This document shows positions 36,902-45,017 of a stretch of 64,000 nucleotides of DNA, one piece after another. The notes below the pieces were generated by a model. It saw only the letters and a list, made by a program, of their open reading frames with translations. It had not been told where the DNA came from and did not search any database. Every line of letters starts with the position of its first letter. Position 1 is the first letter of the stretch. Where the stretch lies: positions 1 to 64,000 of the forward strand of contig CAZBZP010000011.1 in the NCBI GenBank assembly GCA_964496435.1. Direction: 5' to 3'. Source of the DNA: Berkiella sp964496435 (GTDB lineage Bacteria > Pseudomonadota > Gammaproteobacteria > Berkiellales > Berkiellaceae). Made by a program: the position numbers and the translations under genes.

Positions 36902-36930
36902 CGGACAAATGGGAGTGAGCAGTATATAAT
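36902..36930 (+). promoter_or_regulatory. Sigma70-type promoter directly before rluC
   Basis: CGGACA (36902-36907), a 17-base spacer, and a perfect TATAAT (36925-36930). Transcription would begin near 36937, the A of the rluC ATG itself, so the message would be leaderless; no Shine-Dalgarno site is present between. Confidence 0.55.
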
Positions 36931-36936
36931 TTCTCA

Positions 36937-37866
36937 ATGTTAGCCAGTCATCAGCCACTTACCCAAGTTCAGCAAATTGTCATCAATGATAATCATGCGG
37001 GACAACGTCTCGATAACTTCTTATCGACGTTTTTGCGTGGTGTGCCCAAAAGCCGCATTTACCGTATCATTCGTAAAGGGGAAGTACGAGTAAATAAAGG
37101 AAGAATATCAGTAAGTTACCGCTTATCAGTAGGCGATACCATCCGCATTCCCCCCATACGAATGTCATCAAAAGAAGAAGAAAAAGTTCATCCTGGCACA
37201 AAACTAAGTAAGTTACTTGAGCAGTCTGTTCTTTATGAAGATGACCATTTATTGGTTATTAATAAACCAGCTGGATTGGCAGTACACGGTGGCAGTGGGA
37301 TCTCTTTGGGCTTAATTGAATCTATTAGAGCCATGAGACCGGATGCACCCTTTTTAGAGCTGGTGCACCGATTGGATAGAGACACCTCTGGCTGTGTCAT
37401 GATTGCAAAGAGTCGGCAAATTCTGACTCACTTACATAACTGCCTAAAAAATGGTCAAATTGATAAGCACTATTTTGCTTTGGTGCAGGGTAAATGGAAG
37501 GGTGGCAAGTCAGTTGAAGCCCCATTGCATAAATTTGTTTTAAAATCAGGTGAAAGAATGGTGAAGGTGGATCCACAAGGCAAACCTTCAAAAACACTTT
37601 TTGAAGTGATTGAACATTTTGAAGAGGCGACCTTGCTCAAAGCATCACCTGTAACAGGACGTACACATCAAATCCGTGTCCATTGCGCTTTCATGGGACA
37701 CCCTATTCTTGGGGATGAAAAATATGGCAAAGTGGAAACGACAACGCCATTATTTTTGCATGCACATCAATTAATTGTTGAATTGCCTTATAAGCCCCAT
37801 CAATTAATTGTAACCAGTGAGATGCCTAAAAGCTTTGAACAGTATTGTGAAAACTTAAGAAAATAA
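36937..37866 (+). CDS. rluC: 23S rRNA pseudouridine synthase RluC
   Basis: The 309-residue protein has an N-terminal S4 RNA-binding domain (GQRLDNFLSTFLRGVPKSRIYRII begins it) and an RluA-type catalytic domain with the active-site Asp motif HRLDRDTSG and later VTGRTHQIRVH. RluC modifies three uridines of 23S rRNA (955, 2504 and 2580 in E. coli). The divergent rne-rluC arrangement matches E. coli and pseudomonads, which supports RluC rather than RluD or RluA. The start is just downstream of a TATAAT box without a ribosome site. Confidence 0.93.
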   Translation: MLASHQPLTQVQQIVINDNHAGQRLDNFLSTFLRGVPKSRIYRIIRKGEVRVNKGRISVSYRLSVGDTIRIPPIRMSSKEEEKVHPGTKLSKLLEQSVLYEDDHLLVINKPAGLAVHGGSGISLGLIESIRAMRPDAPFLELVHRLDRDTSGCVMIAKSRQILTHLHNCLKNGQIDKHYFALVQGKWKGGKSVEAPLHKFVLKSGERMVKVDPQGKPSKTLFEVIEHFEEATLLKASPVTGRTHQIRVHCAFMGHPILGDEKYGKVETTTPLFLHAHQLIVELPYKPHQLIVTSEMPKSFEQYCENLRK

Positions 37867-37877
37867 GAGGAACTGCT

Positions 37878-38825
37878 ATGCAGGAAACAAATATGTCCCC
37901 TGGTTGGGAACGCGATGTACTTGAAAAGACGCTTTTATCGTCTGTTGAAGAACATAGACGTTCAAGACGTTGGGGAATTTTTTTCAAGCTTATTATTATT
38001 GGTTATATCCTTTTTATGACCATCTATTGGTTCCAAGGTAAACCAAAACAAGTACTTAAAGATCATGTTGCTTTAATTGACATGATGGGTACGATTGGTC
38101 AAGGCCAAGAAGTAGAAGCTGATCAAATCGCTTCTAGTCTTCGTCATGCTTTTGAAGAGCCAAAAGTAAAGGCAGTGATTTTACGAATCAATTCACCTGG
38201 TGGCACACCAGTGCAAAGCGCGTATATCTATGATGAATTAGTACGTCTTCGTAAGAAAAATCCTGAGAAGAAAGTGTACGCTGTCGTTGTTGATATCTGT
38301 GCTTCAGGTGGCTATTACGTCGCTGCTGGTGCGGATCAAATTTATGCTAATGCCTCCAGTATTGTGGGCTCGATTGGCGTTTTAATGCCAGGCTTTGGTT
38401 TTGTCGATGTCATGAAAAAAGTTGGCGTTGAATCAAGATCACTTTCAGCAGGCAAAAATAAAATGTTTATGGATCCCTTCAAGCCTGAAAATCCAACACA
38501 AGTTCAGTTTGCACAAAACTTACTTGATAATGTGCATAAACACTTTATTGATGCAGTTAAAGCAGGACGCGGCGACAGAATCAAAGGCGACCCAGAAGAA
38601 CTTTACAGTGGTTTATTCTGGACCGGCGAAAAAGCACTTGAATTAGGCCTTATCGATGGCTTAGGCAGTGCAGGTTATGTTGCTAGAGAAGTAATCAAAG
38701 TTGAAGAAATCATTGATTACAGCGCATCCCATAGCTTACTTGATCGCTTGGCTTCCAGAATGGGTGCAAGCATGAGCAAGCAACTCTCAACAGAGCTGGG
38801 ATTAACGCCAAACACACTTCGTTAA
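37878..38825 (+). CDS. sppA: S49 family signal peptide peptidase (SppA/SohB type)
   Basis: The 315-residue inner-membrane serine protease has one N-terminal TM helix (about residues 33-51), a cytoplasmic start and a periplasmic protease domain. The Ser/Lys dyad is visible: S143 in ICASGGYYVAAGAD and K195 in SAGKNKMFMDP. RINSPGGTP (103-111) forms the substrate-binding strand. It is the short, single-domain SppA type, which degrades leftover signal peptides as a multimer. It follows rluC after 11 bases with an AAGAGGA ribosome site, as in pseudomonads. A clear terminator follows. Confidence 0.9.
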   Translation: MQETNMSPGWERDVLEKTLLSSVEEHRRSRRWGIFFKLIIIGYILFMTIYWFQGKPKQVLKDHVALIDMMGTIGQGQEVEADQIASSLRHAFEEPKVKAVILRINSPGGTPVQSAYIYDELVRLRKKNPEKKVYAVVVDICASGGYYVAAGADQIYANASSIVGSIGVLMPGFGFVDVMKKVGVESRSLSAGKNKMFMDPFKPENPTQVQFAQNLLDNVHKHFIDAVKAGRGDRIKGDPEELYSGLFWTGEKALELGLIDGLGSAGYVAREVIKVEEIIDYSASHSLLDRLASRMGASMSKQLSTELGLTPNTLR

Positions 38826-38843
38826 TCACACCTCTCTTATCAA

Positions 38844-38866
38844 GGGGCCTCTTATGAGGCCCTTTT
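38844..38866 (+). terminator. Intrinsic terminator after sppA
   Basis: GGGGCCTC-TTAT-GAGGCCC followed by TTTT, 19 bases past the sppA stop. The 7-bp G/C stem and T-run make a rho-independent terminator for the rluC-sppA transcript. Confidence 0.8.
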
Positions 38867-38986
38867 CGTGTAGATACCTTCATTTTTACTATAAAGTCCC
38901 CTTAAAAAAGCCTTTTTTTGTATTTACAGCATCCATCTTGAGTGTTATCTTTTTAACTCAATTGTGCTCGCTATTGTGGTGTTAAG

Positions 38987-40063
38987 ATGTCGTCCGATAA
39001 ATTACAAATAAAACAATATTTAATGTCCTTGCGACAAGGTTTTTCGCAGCAAGCGCAAGCACCAGCAGTTGCTACAGCAACAACAGTAACATTAGCAGCC
39101 GAAGTTATAACTTTGATGCCTGCCCCCATTGAGACAAGTGAAGATAGAACAGTCCCTGTTACTAAATTGGCAGAGGTAACAGATGTTAAGGTGGCTCCAC
39201 AACATGCAACTTGGGCCCAAACCTCTTTAAACTATATTCATGATATGACCACGATGGTCAGTGAAAAAGCGTTATCCTTACATGCGCAGTATATTGAGCC
39301 AATCAGCAAGGAACAGGTAGATAAATTTATTGTCAGCTCGGTAGGATTTTCAACATATTATGGTTTAGTTTCTGCAGCTAAATTGGAAGGTGCCTCGACC
39401 TTTGCCGTACGCGCTGAAGTATCGATGGGTTTTAAATTATTTAATGCAGTTGCAAATCCATTTTTAGCGCAATTTGTTGAATCTTTCACCGAAGTGCACA
39501 CCAATAATGCAAAGTACATGTTCTACAGCGCAAAATGTGCCATTTGGGGTGATAATTGTGAAGATCTTGCGGCACTTAATAATCCATTCAAAATCAATTT
39601 GCCAGATGAGAAATCTTCTTTGATACAAGATTTTATGCAATTTGATTTGAAGCGTTATTTTGGTGAAACATCTACCAATTTAGATGGCATTAACATTAAA
39701 AGTCTCATATCTGGCGGTATTATTTCTGCTAGTGCATCTCAAGTAGTCGATACCGTTTATGAAGAAACAGGTCTCAAACCCTATGTTCAAGGTTATTTTA
39801 TGAAAAATTGGGGTTCTTATTACTTTAAAGAATGGGTTAAAAGTGAAATACGACATGAGGCAGATATCTTAAAAACGATGACGGAGAAGGTGTTGGGTTT
39901 AAATGAAGCCAAGCCATTAGAGATGAGTGATATTTTAATGCCTGCAAGCAATGATATTATCACAGCACCACATGCTCAGGCGTCAAGCCCTGTTATACCA
40001 ATCATGGATACCATTACCCTACAGGTACCCATGCAAGTTGTAGCGCCAGATGTTGTGTTGTAA
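38987..40063 (+). CDS. Unknown 358-residue protein
   Basis: I do not recognise the family. It opens with polar helices (MSSDKLQIKQYLMSLRQGFS), followed by an Ala/Thr/Val-rich stretch without a classical signal peptide. A mainly helical middle section contains VDKFIVSSVGFSTYYGLVSA and an IKSLISGGIISASASQVVD segment that may insert in membranes; the end is Pro/Val-rich. Two cysteines lie close together (CAIWGDNC). It interrupts the conserved sppA-maf neighbourhood, is flanked by a terminator upstream and converges with maf, so it is probably its own transcription unit. Context suggests a lineage-specific accessory gene; nothing visible defines its job. Confidence 0.6.
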   Translation: MSSDKLQIKQYLMSLRQGFSQQAQAPAVATATTVTLAAEVITLMPAPIETSEDRTVPVTKLAEVTDVKVAPQHATWAQTSLNYIHDMTTMVSEKALSLHAQYIEPISKEQVDKFIVSSVGFSTYYGLVSAAKLEGASTFAVRAEVSMGFKLFNAVANPFLAQFVESFTEVHTNNAKYMFYSAKCAIWGDNCEDLAALNNPFKINLPDEKSSLIQDFMQFDLKRYFGETSTNLDGINIKSLISGGIISASASQVVDTVYEETGLKPYVQGYFMKNWGSYYFKEWVKSEIRHEADILKTMTEKVLGLNEAKPLEMSDILMPASNDIITAPHAQASSPVIPIMDTITLQVPMQVVAPDVVL

Positions 40064-40073
40064 AGCAAAAAAA

Positions 40074-40652
40074 CTAAAGAACATCGACACCAAGCGTAAT
40101 TAATTGTTGACTCAAAAACATCAGCGGCAAGCCAATAATAGCTGTTGGATCTTCACACTCATAACGTTCAATTAATGCGATAGCTAAGGTTTCAGCTTTA
40201 AAGCTACCTGCGCTTTGATAGGGCTTTTCTTTTTGCAAATAATGCTCAATCATATCAAGGTTCAGTTTTTTAAATTGCACTTTCGTTGGACTTAAATGAT
40301 AAGTTTCAAAGTTGAGCGAGGGCGCACTCACACAAACCCCAGTATAAAATATAATTTCTTTGCCGCTCATTTGCATTAATTGTTGAACAGCATTTTCATG
40401 CGTTTCGGGCTTTCCTAAAATTGTATTATCGAGCGCTGCAACCACATCAGAGCCAATACAAATACTTTCAGGATATTGTAAAGAACCCGCCTTTGCTTTT
40501 GCGCAGGATAATCTTTTTACCATGTCAGGAATACTTTCATTACTTAGGCGAGACTCATCAATGTGAGGTGAAAAACTAGTAAAAGGTACTTTGAGACGAG
40601 AGAGTAATTCTTTGCGATATATTGAGCTTGAAGCAAGAATGAGTGAAGCCAT
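40074..40652 (-). CDS. Maf/YceF family nucleotide pyrophosphatase
   Basis: The start at ATG 40652 gives MASLILASSSIYRKELLSRL, the canonical Maf N-terminus; a Met six codons upstream is less likely. Further motifs are SPHIDESR, AKAKAG, ICIGSDVVAALDNTILGKP, TGVCV and the late YQSAGSFKAE. Family enzymes hydrolyse non-canonical or modified nucleoside triphosphates such as 7-methyl-GTP (YceF type). The gene lies in the rluC-yceD neighbourhood as in E. coli yceF and PA2972, but here is inverted relative to yceD-rpmF and flanked by two unknown genes. Confidence 0.9.
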   Translation of the reverse strand: MASLILASSSIYRKELLSRLKVPFTSFSPHIDESRLSNESIPDMVKRLSCAKAKAGSLQYPESICIGSDVVAALDNTILGKPETHENAVQQLMQMSGKEIIFYTGVCVSAPSLNFETYHLSPTKVQFKKLNLDMIEHYLQKEKPYQSAGSFKAETLAIALIERYECEDPTAIIGLPLMFLSQQLITLGVDVL

Positions 40653-40846
40653 GTGTAATATCAAATCCATTATAGATGAAAAAACTAGTTGAAAAGATGA
40701 TACTGTAAACTGTGTGAATATGCTAGCAATTATCCCGCATTATTAAGTTGTTTTTCATCATTTTTTCAGCATAATTTATAATTTAGTGGCTAAATAGGGA
40801 ACTTTTTAATAATCACCAAAATCAAACAATTAAAGGGTTTGTTAAG

Positions 40847-41998
40847 ATGGATGGTTATATGTCAAGCACCTCTATAAATCAAAAGAAAGTCCACGATTTT
40901 GCTGTAGAATACATAAAAGAACTCTCCGGAAGAAACCCTAAAATTCAAAAACTATGCACATTCCCTGAGCAAAATGATAATAAACGTGTTGATTCTCGCA
41001 AAGGCTTAACTTTTAGCAATGGCGCTGTCACTAAGTACGCTAAGAGTGGTGAATCATTTCAGGTTGATCCTAAACTTGTTGAACGCGTTATGACGGCATT
41101 TAATCATTATTTACAAGGTGATCCTTCCCTTTTAGATAATTACAACAACTTAAAAAGTCACTGTAATGGGATTGATTTTTCTATGCCGGTTAAAGTTATC
41201 ACTGTTAAAGCAGGCACTGAGTTATCGCAGATGCAAGCCAAGGGAAAAGGGGTTGGCGAAACCAGGCAAGGTAATTATTATGCAATGTCTAAAGTTAATT
41301 CCGAAGAAGATATGGAATTAGAAGCGCATATGCGTGGGATAGCACCCATGGCTATTCAAGAAGGTGAATTCTATGGCAATACAAATGAAAAGCATTATTA
41401 CATAGATAAGGCAGAAACCCTCTTTAGAGCAACGCAAGATATTGAAGTTTTAGAAACAACCGCAGAAGCTATTTCAGATACGTGGAGTATGACAGCTTGG
41501 ATTGATAATAAGCCTAGTAGGATTGCGATGGACACCTCAGGTGGAGGTATACAGATCCATGTTAATAATTCAGAAAATTTATCAATACAGCCACTTTTAC
41601 GTGAAAAATGGGAAAATGCGCTCGATTTGATTGAACATTCAGGCGGGAAACTTTTCCCCAAACAAAAAGAGGAAATCACTGATATTGTTAATCATTATGC
41701 CATGGTCTTATATAATCGCGCCTCATTTAATAAAGATCTCCTGACACCTGCATTGGATGCTTTAATCGAAATGCAAGACAGAATTGGCTCTTCCAAAAAT
41801 CCACTTGCTGTTGAAGCGGTCGACGTTACAAAAGCTGCAGTTATCATGGCCATCCAAAAACATGAAAAGCTGGGAACAACGACTGAAGAAGCAAATGTAA
41901 AAGCCGAAGGGATACTAAAGAAAATGATAGATGATAGGAAGCAAGTCCTATCTGCACCCAAAAATGATAACCTACCCAAGCCACCGAAAAAGCCATAA
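40847..41998 (+). CDS. Unknown protein with polymorphic-toxin-tail-like domain
   Basis: This 383-residue protein starts at ATG 40847 behind AAAGGG. Residues about 118-240 carry a pattern I associate with C-terminal domains of polymorphic toxins: AGTELSQMQ (122-130), GNYYA (142-146), a MRGIAP loop, VLETTAEAISDTWS (201-214) and SGGGIQI (231-237). In such domains the 'taAxIxDTWS...GGGxQ' run closes the fold. The regions before and after are helical and unrecognised, and the end is Lys/Pro-rich. No signal peptide, immunity gene or Rhs/T6SS marker is next to it. The exact family (NADase, ADP-ribosyltransferase or other) cannot be told here; a secreted effector is possible. Confidence 0.6.
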   Translation: MDGYMSSTSINQKKVHDFAVEYIKELSGRNPKIQKLCTFPEQNDNKRVDSRKGLTFSNGAVTKYAKSGESFQVDPKLVERVMTAFNHYLQGDPSLLDNYNNLKSHCNGIDFSMPVKVITVKAGTELSQMQAKGKGVGETRQGNYYAMSKVNSEEDMELEAHMRGIAPMAIQEGEFYGNTNEKHYYIDKAETLFRATQDIEVLETTAEAISDTWSMTAWIDNKPSRIAMDTSGGGIQIHVNNSENLSIQPLLREKWENALDLIEHSGGKLFPKQKEEITDIVNHYAMVLYNRASFNKDLLTPALDALIEMQDRIGSSKNPLAVEAVDVTKAAVIMAIQKHEKLGTTTEEANVKAEGILKKMIDDRKQVLSAPKNDNLPKPPKKP

Positions 41999-42154
41999 AA
42001 GTAACTGGTGCTTCAATATATCAGCACGCTTTGAACTATAGAGTAATCTGAATGGCTAACATCCTCAGTTTCTATAGATAATTATCACATAAAAATTATC
42101 ATTTTATTTTTATGACTATTGTCATAGCATGCACGGACTTTTGACTCGCTATTG

Positions 42155-42652
42155 ATGAAAAGATATTATTCACGCCCTATGTCACATAATGAACTGCCAA
42201 AATACCTTGCACCCGAAAAATTATGTCGCCAGTCTCCTGCTGGTGGAACAGAATTTAGTGGTGAAATCAAGTTGAGTCACTTAAAAGGTGTCATGAATGA
42301 ACTATCTATAAAAAAAGATAGCATCGTGGCCGTTAGCCTCAATTTTTCTATGGATCTTGATAGCTTATGTTGTGTCAAAGGCAATATTAGTACGACATTG
42401 GAGCTTATTTGCCAGCGTTGTCTGCAACCCATGGATTATCACCTAAACGCAGAATTTGAAGTCAGCCCTGTGGCGAGTGACCAACAAGCCGAGCGCTTAC
42501 CGGGACAGTATGAACCCCTTTGGGCGCCTACAGGTGAAATTAACGTAGCAGAATGGATTGCAGAAGAGATACACCTTGCGTTACCCTTGGCACCGTGCCA
42601 CGAACCTATTTGTGTTAGTTTCGACACGGGTGAAAGCAAGCTAATTAGCTAA
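42155..42652 (+). CDS. yceD: YceD family protein (DUF177), 23S rRNA accumulation protein
   Basis: About 165 residues. It contains the DUF177 hallmark CQRCLQP with surrounding LELI and later EPLW...VAEWIAEEIHLALPLAPCH. YceD genes nearly always precede rpmF; loss affects 23S rRNA accumulation in E. coli and plants, but the activity is not defined. The start is uncertain: ATG 42155 follows in-frame TTG 42152 and neither has a good ribosome site; ATG 42179 (MSHNELPKYLAPEKL) would align best with the E. coli N-terminus. It lies 55 bases before rpmF on the same strand. Confidence 0.88.
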   Translation: MKRYYSRPMSHNELPKYLAPEKLCRQSPAGGTEFSGEIKLSHLKGVMNELSIKKDSIVAVSLNFSMDLDSLCCVKGNISTTLELICQRCLQPMDYHLNAEFEVSPVASDQQAERLPGQYEPLWAPTGEINVAEWIAEEIHLALPLAPCHEPICVSFDTGESKLIS

Positions 42653-42707
42653 TATAGCAAGTAAATTATAAAAATTTTTGTTAACTAAAATTAAATGGTG
42701 AAAACAA

Positions 42708-42902
42708 ATGGCAGTAGGACAAGCGCGGACAACACGTTCAAGACGTAATCAAAGAAGATCACATGACAAGGTTAGCAAACCTACTTTGTCAATTGATCAA
42801 GAAACCGGTGAAACCCATCGTCGCCATCACATTACTGCAGATGGTTACTACCGTGGCCGCCAAGTAATTGCTCAAGCGGCTGTGGATGCTGACGAAGAGT
42901 AA
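42708..42902 (+). CDS. rpmF: 50S ribosomal protein L32
   Basis: The 64-residue basic protein starts MAVGQARTTRSRRNQRRSHD and has HHITADGYYRGRQVI, both clear bL32 signatures. It lacks the four Cys of the zinc-binding form, so it is the Cys-free type found in E. coli. An acidic C-terminal tail (AAVDADEE) extends beyond the usual length of about 57. It sits in the usual yceD-rpmF-plsX order, linking ribosome synthesis with fatty acid synthesis. Confidence 0.97.
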   Translation: MAVGQARTTRSRRNQRRSHDKVSKPTLSIDQETGETHRRHHITADGYYRGRQVIAQAAVDADEE

Positions 42903-42907
42903 AAATT

Positions 42908-43954
42908 TTGAATAATGTTAGCATTGCGCTAGATGCGATGGGTGGCGATCATGGCCCAGGTGTGGTCGTGCCCGCTGCCTTAGATGCATTAGCCGAATAT
43001 CCCCACCTTAGCGTTATCTTGGTTGGCGATCAGCAACTGATTAGTGACGAGCTGAAGCGTCACGGTAATGCATTCGATGAAACACGTCTTCGTATTCATC
43101 ACGCTACTGAAAAAGTGGAGATGGATGAATCGCCTGCAGCGGCGCTGCGTTTGAAAAAAGATTCCTCCATGAGAGTTTCCATAAATATGGTTAAAGAAGG
43201 TATTGCTGCGGCATGTGTCAGCGCAGGCAATACAGGTGCTTTAATGGCAATTGCCAGGTTTGTTTTAAAAACACTCCCTGGGATTGATAGACCCGCGATT
43301 GTATATTCCATTCCTATCAGAGCTGATCAAGACAAAATGGGTCGCATGCGCATGTTAGATTTGGGCGCAAACGTGGATTGTGACGGCGAACATTTATTCC
43401 AGTTTGCAGTCATGGGCTCTGTTTTGGCGGCAGCATCTGACAATATTGCAAGACCACGCGTAGGTCTTTTGAACATTGGATCTGAAGCTATTAAAGGTTC
43501 TGAAGCTGTTAAGCAAGCAGCGCAAATGCTCAGTGAAACTGAAATGATCAATTACATTGGTTTTGTTGAAGGTACAGATATGTACCAGGGCAAGGCAGAT
43601 GTCGTGGTTTGTGATGGTTTTGTTGGGAATGTTGCACTCAAATCCAGTGAAGGTGTTGCTAGAATGCTGGTCGATTTTATTCGGCGCGAATTCACACGTA
43701 ATTGGTATACAAAAATTATTGCATTGCTTGCAATGCCAATATTAAAAACCATTAAGTCTCGTTTTGATCCCAGTCGTTACAATGGTGCCAGTTTGTTAGG
43801 CCTCAATGGCGTAGTAATTAAAAGCCACGGTAATGCACAACGTTTTAGCTTTAAACAAGCAATTCATGAAGCTTTAGTTGAAGCTGAAAATAACATTCCT
43901 GAAAAAATTCGCTCTGAAGTTGAGTTGTATTTAGGTGAGCGTAAACCCTCATGA
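42908..43954 (+). CDS. plsX: Phosphate acyltransferase PlsX
   Basis: The 348-residue enzyme makes acyl-phosphate from acyl-ACP for phospholipid synthesis. It opens with ALDAMGGDHGPGVVVPAAL (the PlsX signature) and has VSAGNTGALMAIARF, MLDLGANVDCDGEHLFQFA and VCDGFVGNVALKSSEG. The start is TTG 42908 (NNVSIALDAMGG), five bases past the rpmF stop, since no ATG precedes the signature. It overlaps fabH by four bases, giving translational coupling. Confidence 0.95.
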   Translation: MNNVSIALDAMGGDHGPGVVVPAALDALAEYPHLSVILVGDQQLISDELKRHGNAFDETRLRIHHATEKVEMDESPAAALRLKKDSSMRVSINMVKEGIAAACVSAGNTGALMAIARFVLKTLPGIDRPAIVYSIPIRADQDKMGRMRMLDLGANVDCDGEHLFQFAVMGSVLAAASDNIARPRVGLLNIGSEAIKGSEAVKQAAQMLSETEMINYIGFVEGTDMYQGKADVVVCDGFVGNVALKSSEGVARMLVDFIRREFTRNWYTKIIALLAMPILKTIKSRFDPSRYNGASLLGLNGVVIKSHGNAQRFSFKQAIHEALVEAENNIPEKIRSEVELYLGERKPS

Positions 43955-44958
43955 CATATTCAAGTATTATCGGTACGGGCAGCTATTTGCCACCGACTAT
44001 TTTTAGCAATGCAGATTGGGAAAAGCGCGTTAATACCTCCCATGATTGGATAGTTGAACGTACAGGGATTAAATCCCGTCATATCGCAGCAAAAGACGAA
44101 ACTGCGACTAACATGGGCGCGCAAGCGGCCATGCAAGCCATGACGATGGCAAAAGTGGGGCCTCAAGATATCGATCTTATTATTGTGGCAACAGGGTCGC
44201 CTGATAAAATATTTCCTGCCACAGCCTGTTTGATACAAAAACAACTAAAAGTGCCAACCTGCATTGCCTTTGATATTCAAGCTGCATGTTCTGGATTTGT
44301 CTATGCATTAAGCATTGCTGATCAATATATAAAATCTGGTAGTGTTAAAAGAGCGCTGGTGATTGGCACTGAATTAATGAGCCGTTTATTTGATTGGTCA
44401 GATAGAAACACATGTGTTTTATTTGGGGATGGTGCTGGTGCTGTTGTGCTAGAAGCAAGTGAGACGCCCGGCATCTTATCAACCCATTTATACGCTGATG
44501 GTAATTATGATGATATTTTGTATGTCGACAACATGCAATTAGGCCTTCATCAATCACCAACGCATCCCAGTGAAGTTGAAACCTTTAATACCCCATTAAA
44601 CAATTTACAGCCTTTTATTCAAATGAATGGACAAAAAGTATTTAAATTAGCTGTATCTAAACTGGGGGAGCTTGTTAAAAATATATTACAAGTTCATCAA
44701 TTAACGCCGCAAGATATTGATTGGTTAGTTCCTCACCAGGCAAATATTAGAATTATTCAAGCAACAGCAGATAAACTAGGTTTACCGATGGACAAAGTCA
44801 TCTGCACCGTTGAAACACACAGTAACACTTCCAGTGCTTCAATTCCCTTGGCATTAGATACGGCTGTTCGCGATGGCCGTATTAAAAAAGGTCAAACATT
44901 GCTTTTAGAGGCGATTGGCGGTGGGATGACTTGGGGATCAGCACTTCTTATATTTTAA
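43951..44958 (+). CDS. fabH: 3-oxoacyl-ACP synthase III FabH
   Basis: This 335-residue condensing enzyme starts fatty acid synthesis from acetyl-CoA and malonyl-ACP. The Cys-His-Asn triad is visible in AACSGFVYAL (about residue 112-115), VPHQANIRII and ETHSNTSSAS. The C-terminal GGGMTWGSALL is typical. The ATG overlaps the plsX TGA (ATGA). After the stop a palindromic repeat lies before fabD, possibly lowering read-through. The 335-residue length includes a short insertion (YVDNMQLGLHQSPTHPSEVE) that is longer than in E. coli FabH. Confidence 0.96.
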   Translation: MTYSSIIGTGSYLPPTIFSNADWEKRVNTSHDWIVERTGIKSRHIAAKDETATNMGAQAAMQAMTMAKVGPQDIDLIIVATGSPDKIFPATACLIQKQLKVPTCIAFDIQAACSGFVYALSIADQYIKSGSVKRALVIGTELMSRLFDWSDRNTCVLFGDGAGAVVLEASETPGILSTHLYADGNYDDILYVDNMQLGLHQSPTHPSEVETFNTPLNNLQPFIQMNGQKVFKLAVSKLGELVKNILQVHQLTPQDIDWLVPHQANIRIIQATADKLGLPMDKVICTVETHSNTSSASIPLALDTAVRDGRIKKGQTLLLEAIGGGMTWGSALLIF

Positions 44959-44962
44959 TTCT

Positions 44963-44993
44963 GCGTGGGCGGACATGAAGTCCGCCCCTGCGC
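44963..44993. repeat. GGGCGGAC palindromic repeat (copy 4)
   Basis: GCGTGGGCGGAC-ATGAA-GTCCGCCCCTGCGC, an 8-bp stem extended by GCG/CGC after a one-base mismatch. It is the reverse-orientation form of the unit near 23.9 kb and sits in the only sizable gap between fabH and fabD. Confidence 0.8.
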
Positions 44994-45017
44994 ACAAGTA
45001 AAAATGCAGAGGCTTTC

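Noticed and set aside
42111..42126. ATGAC-TATT-GTCAT inverted repeat before yceD as a regulator site
   Set aside because: Short, common by chance in AT-rich DNA, and no regulator gene or second copy was found.
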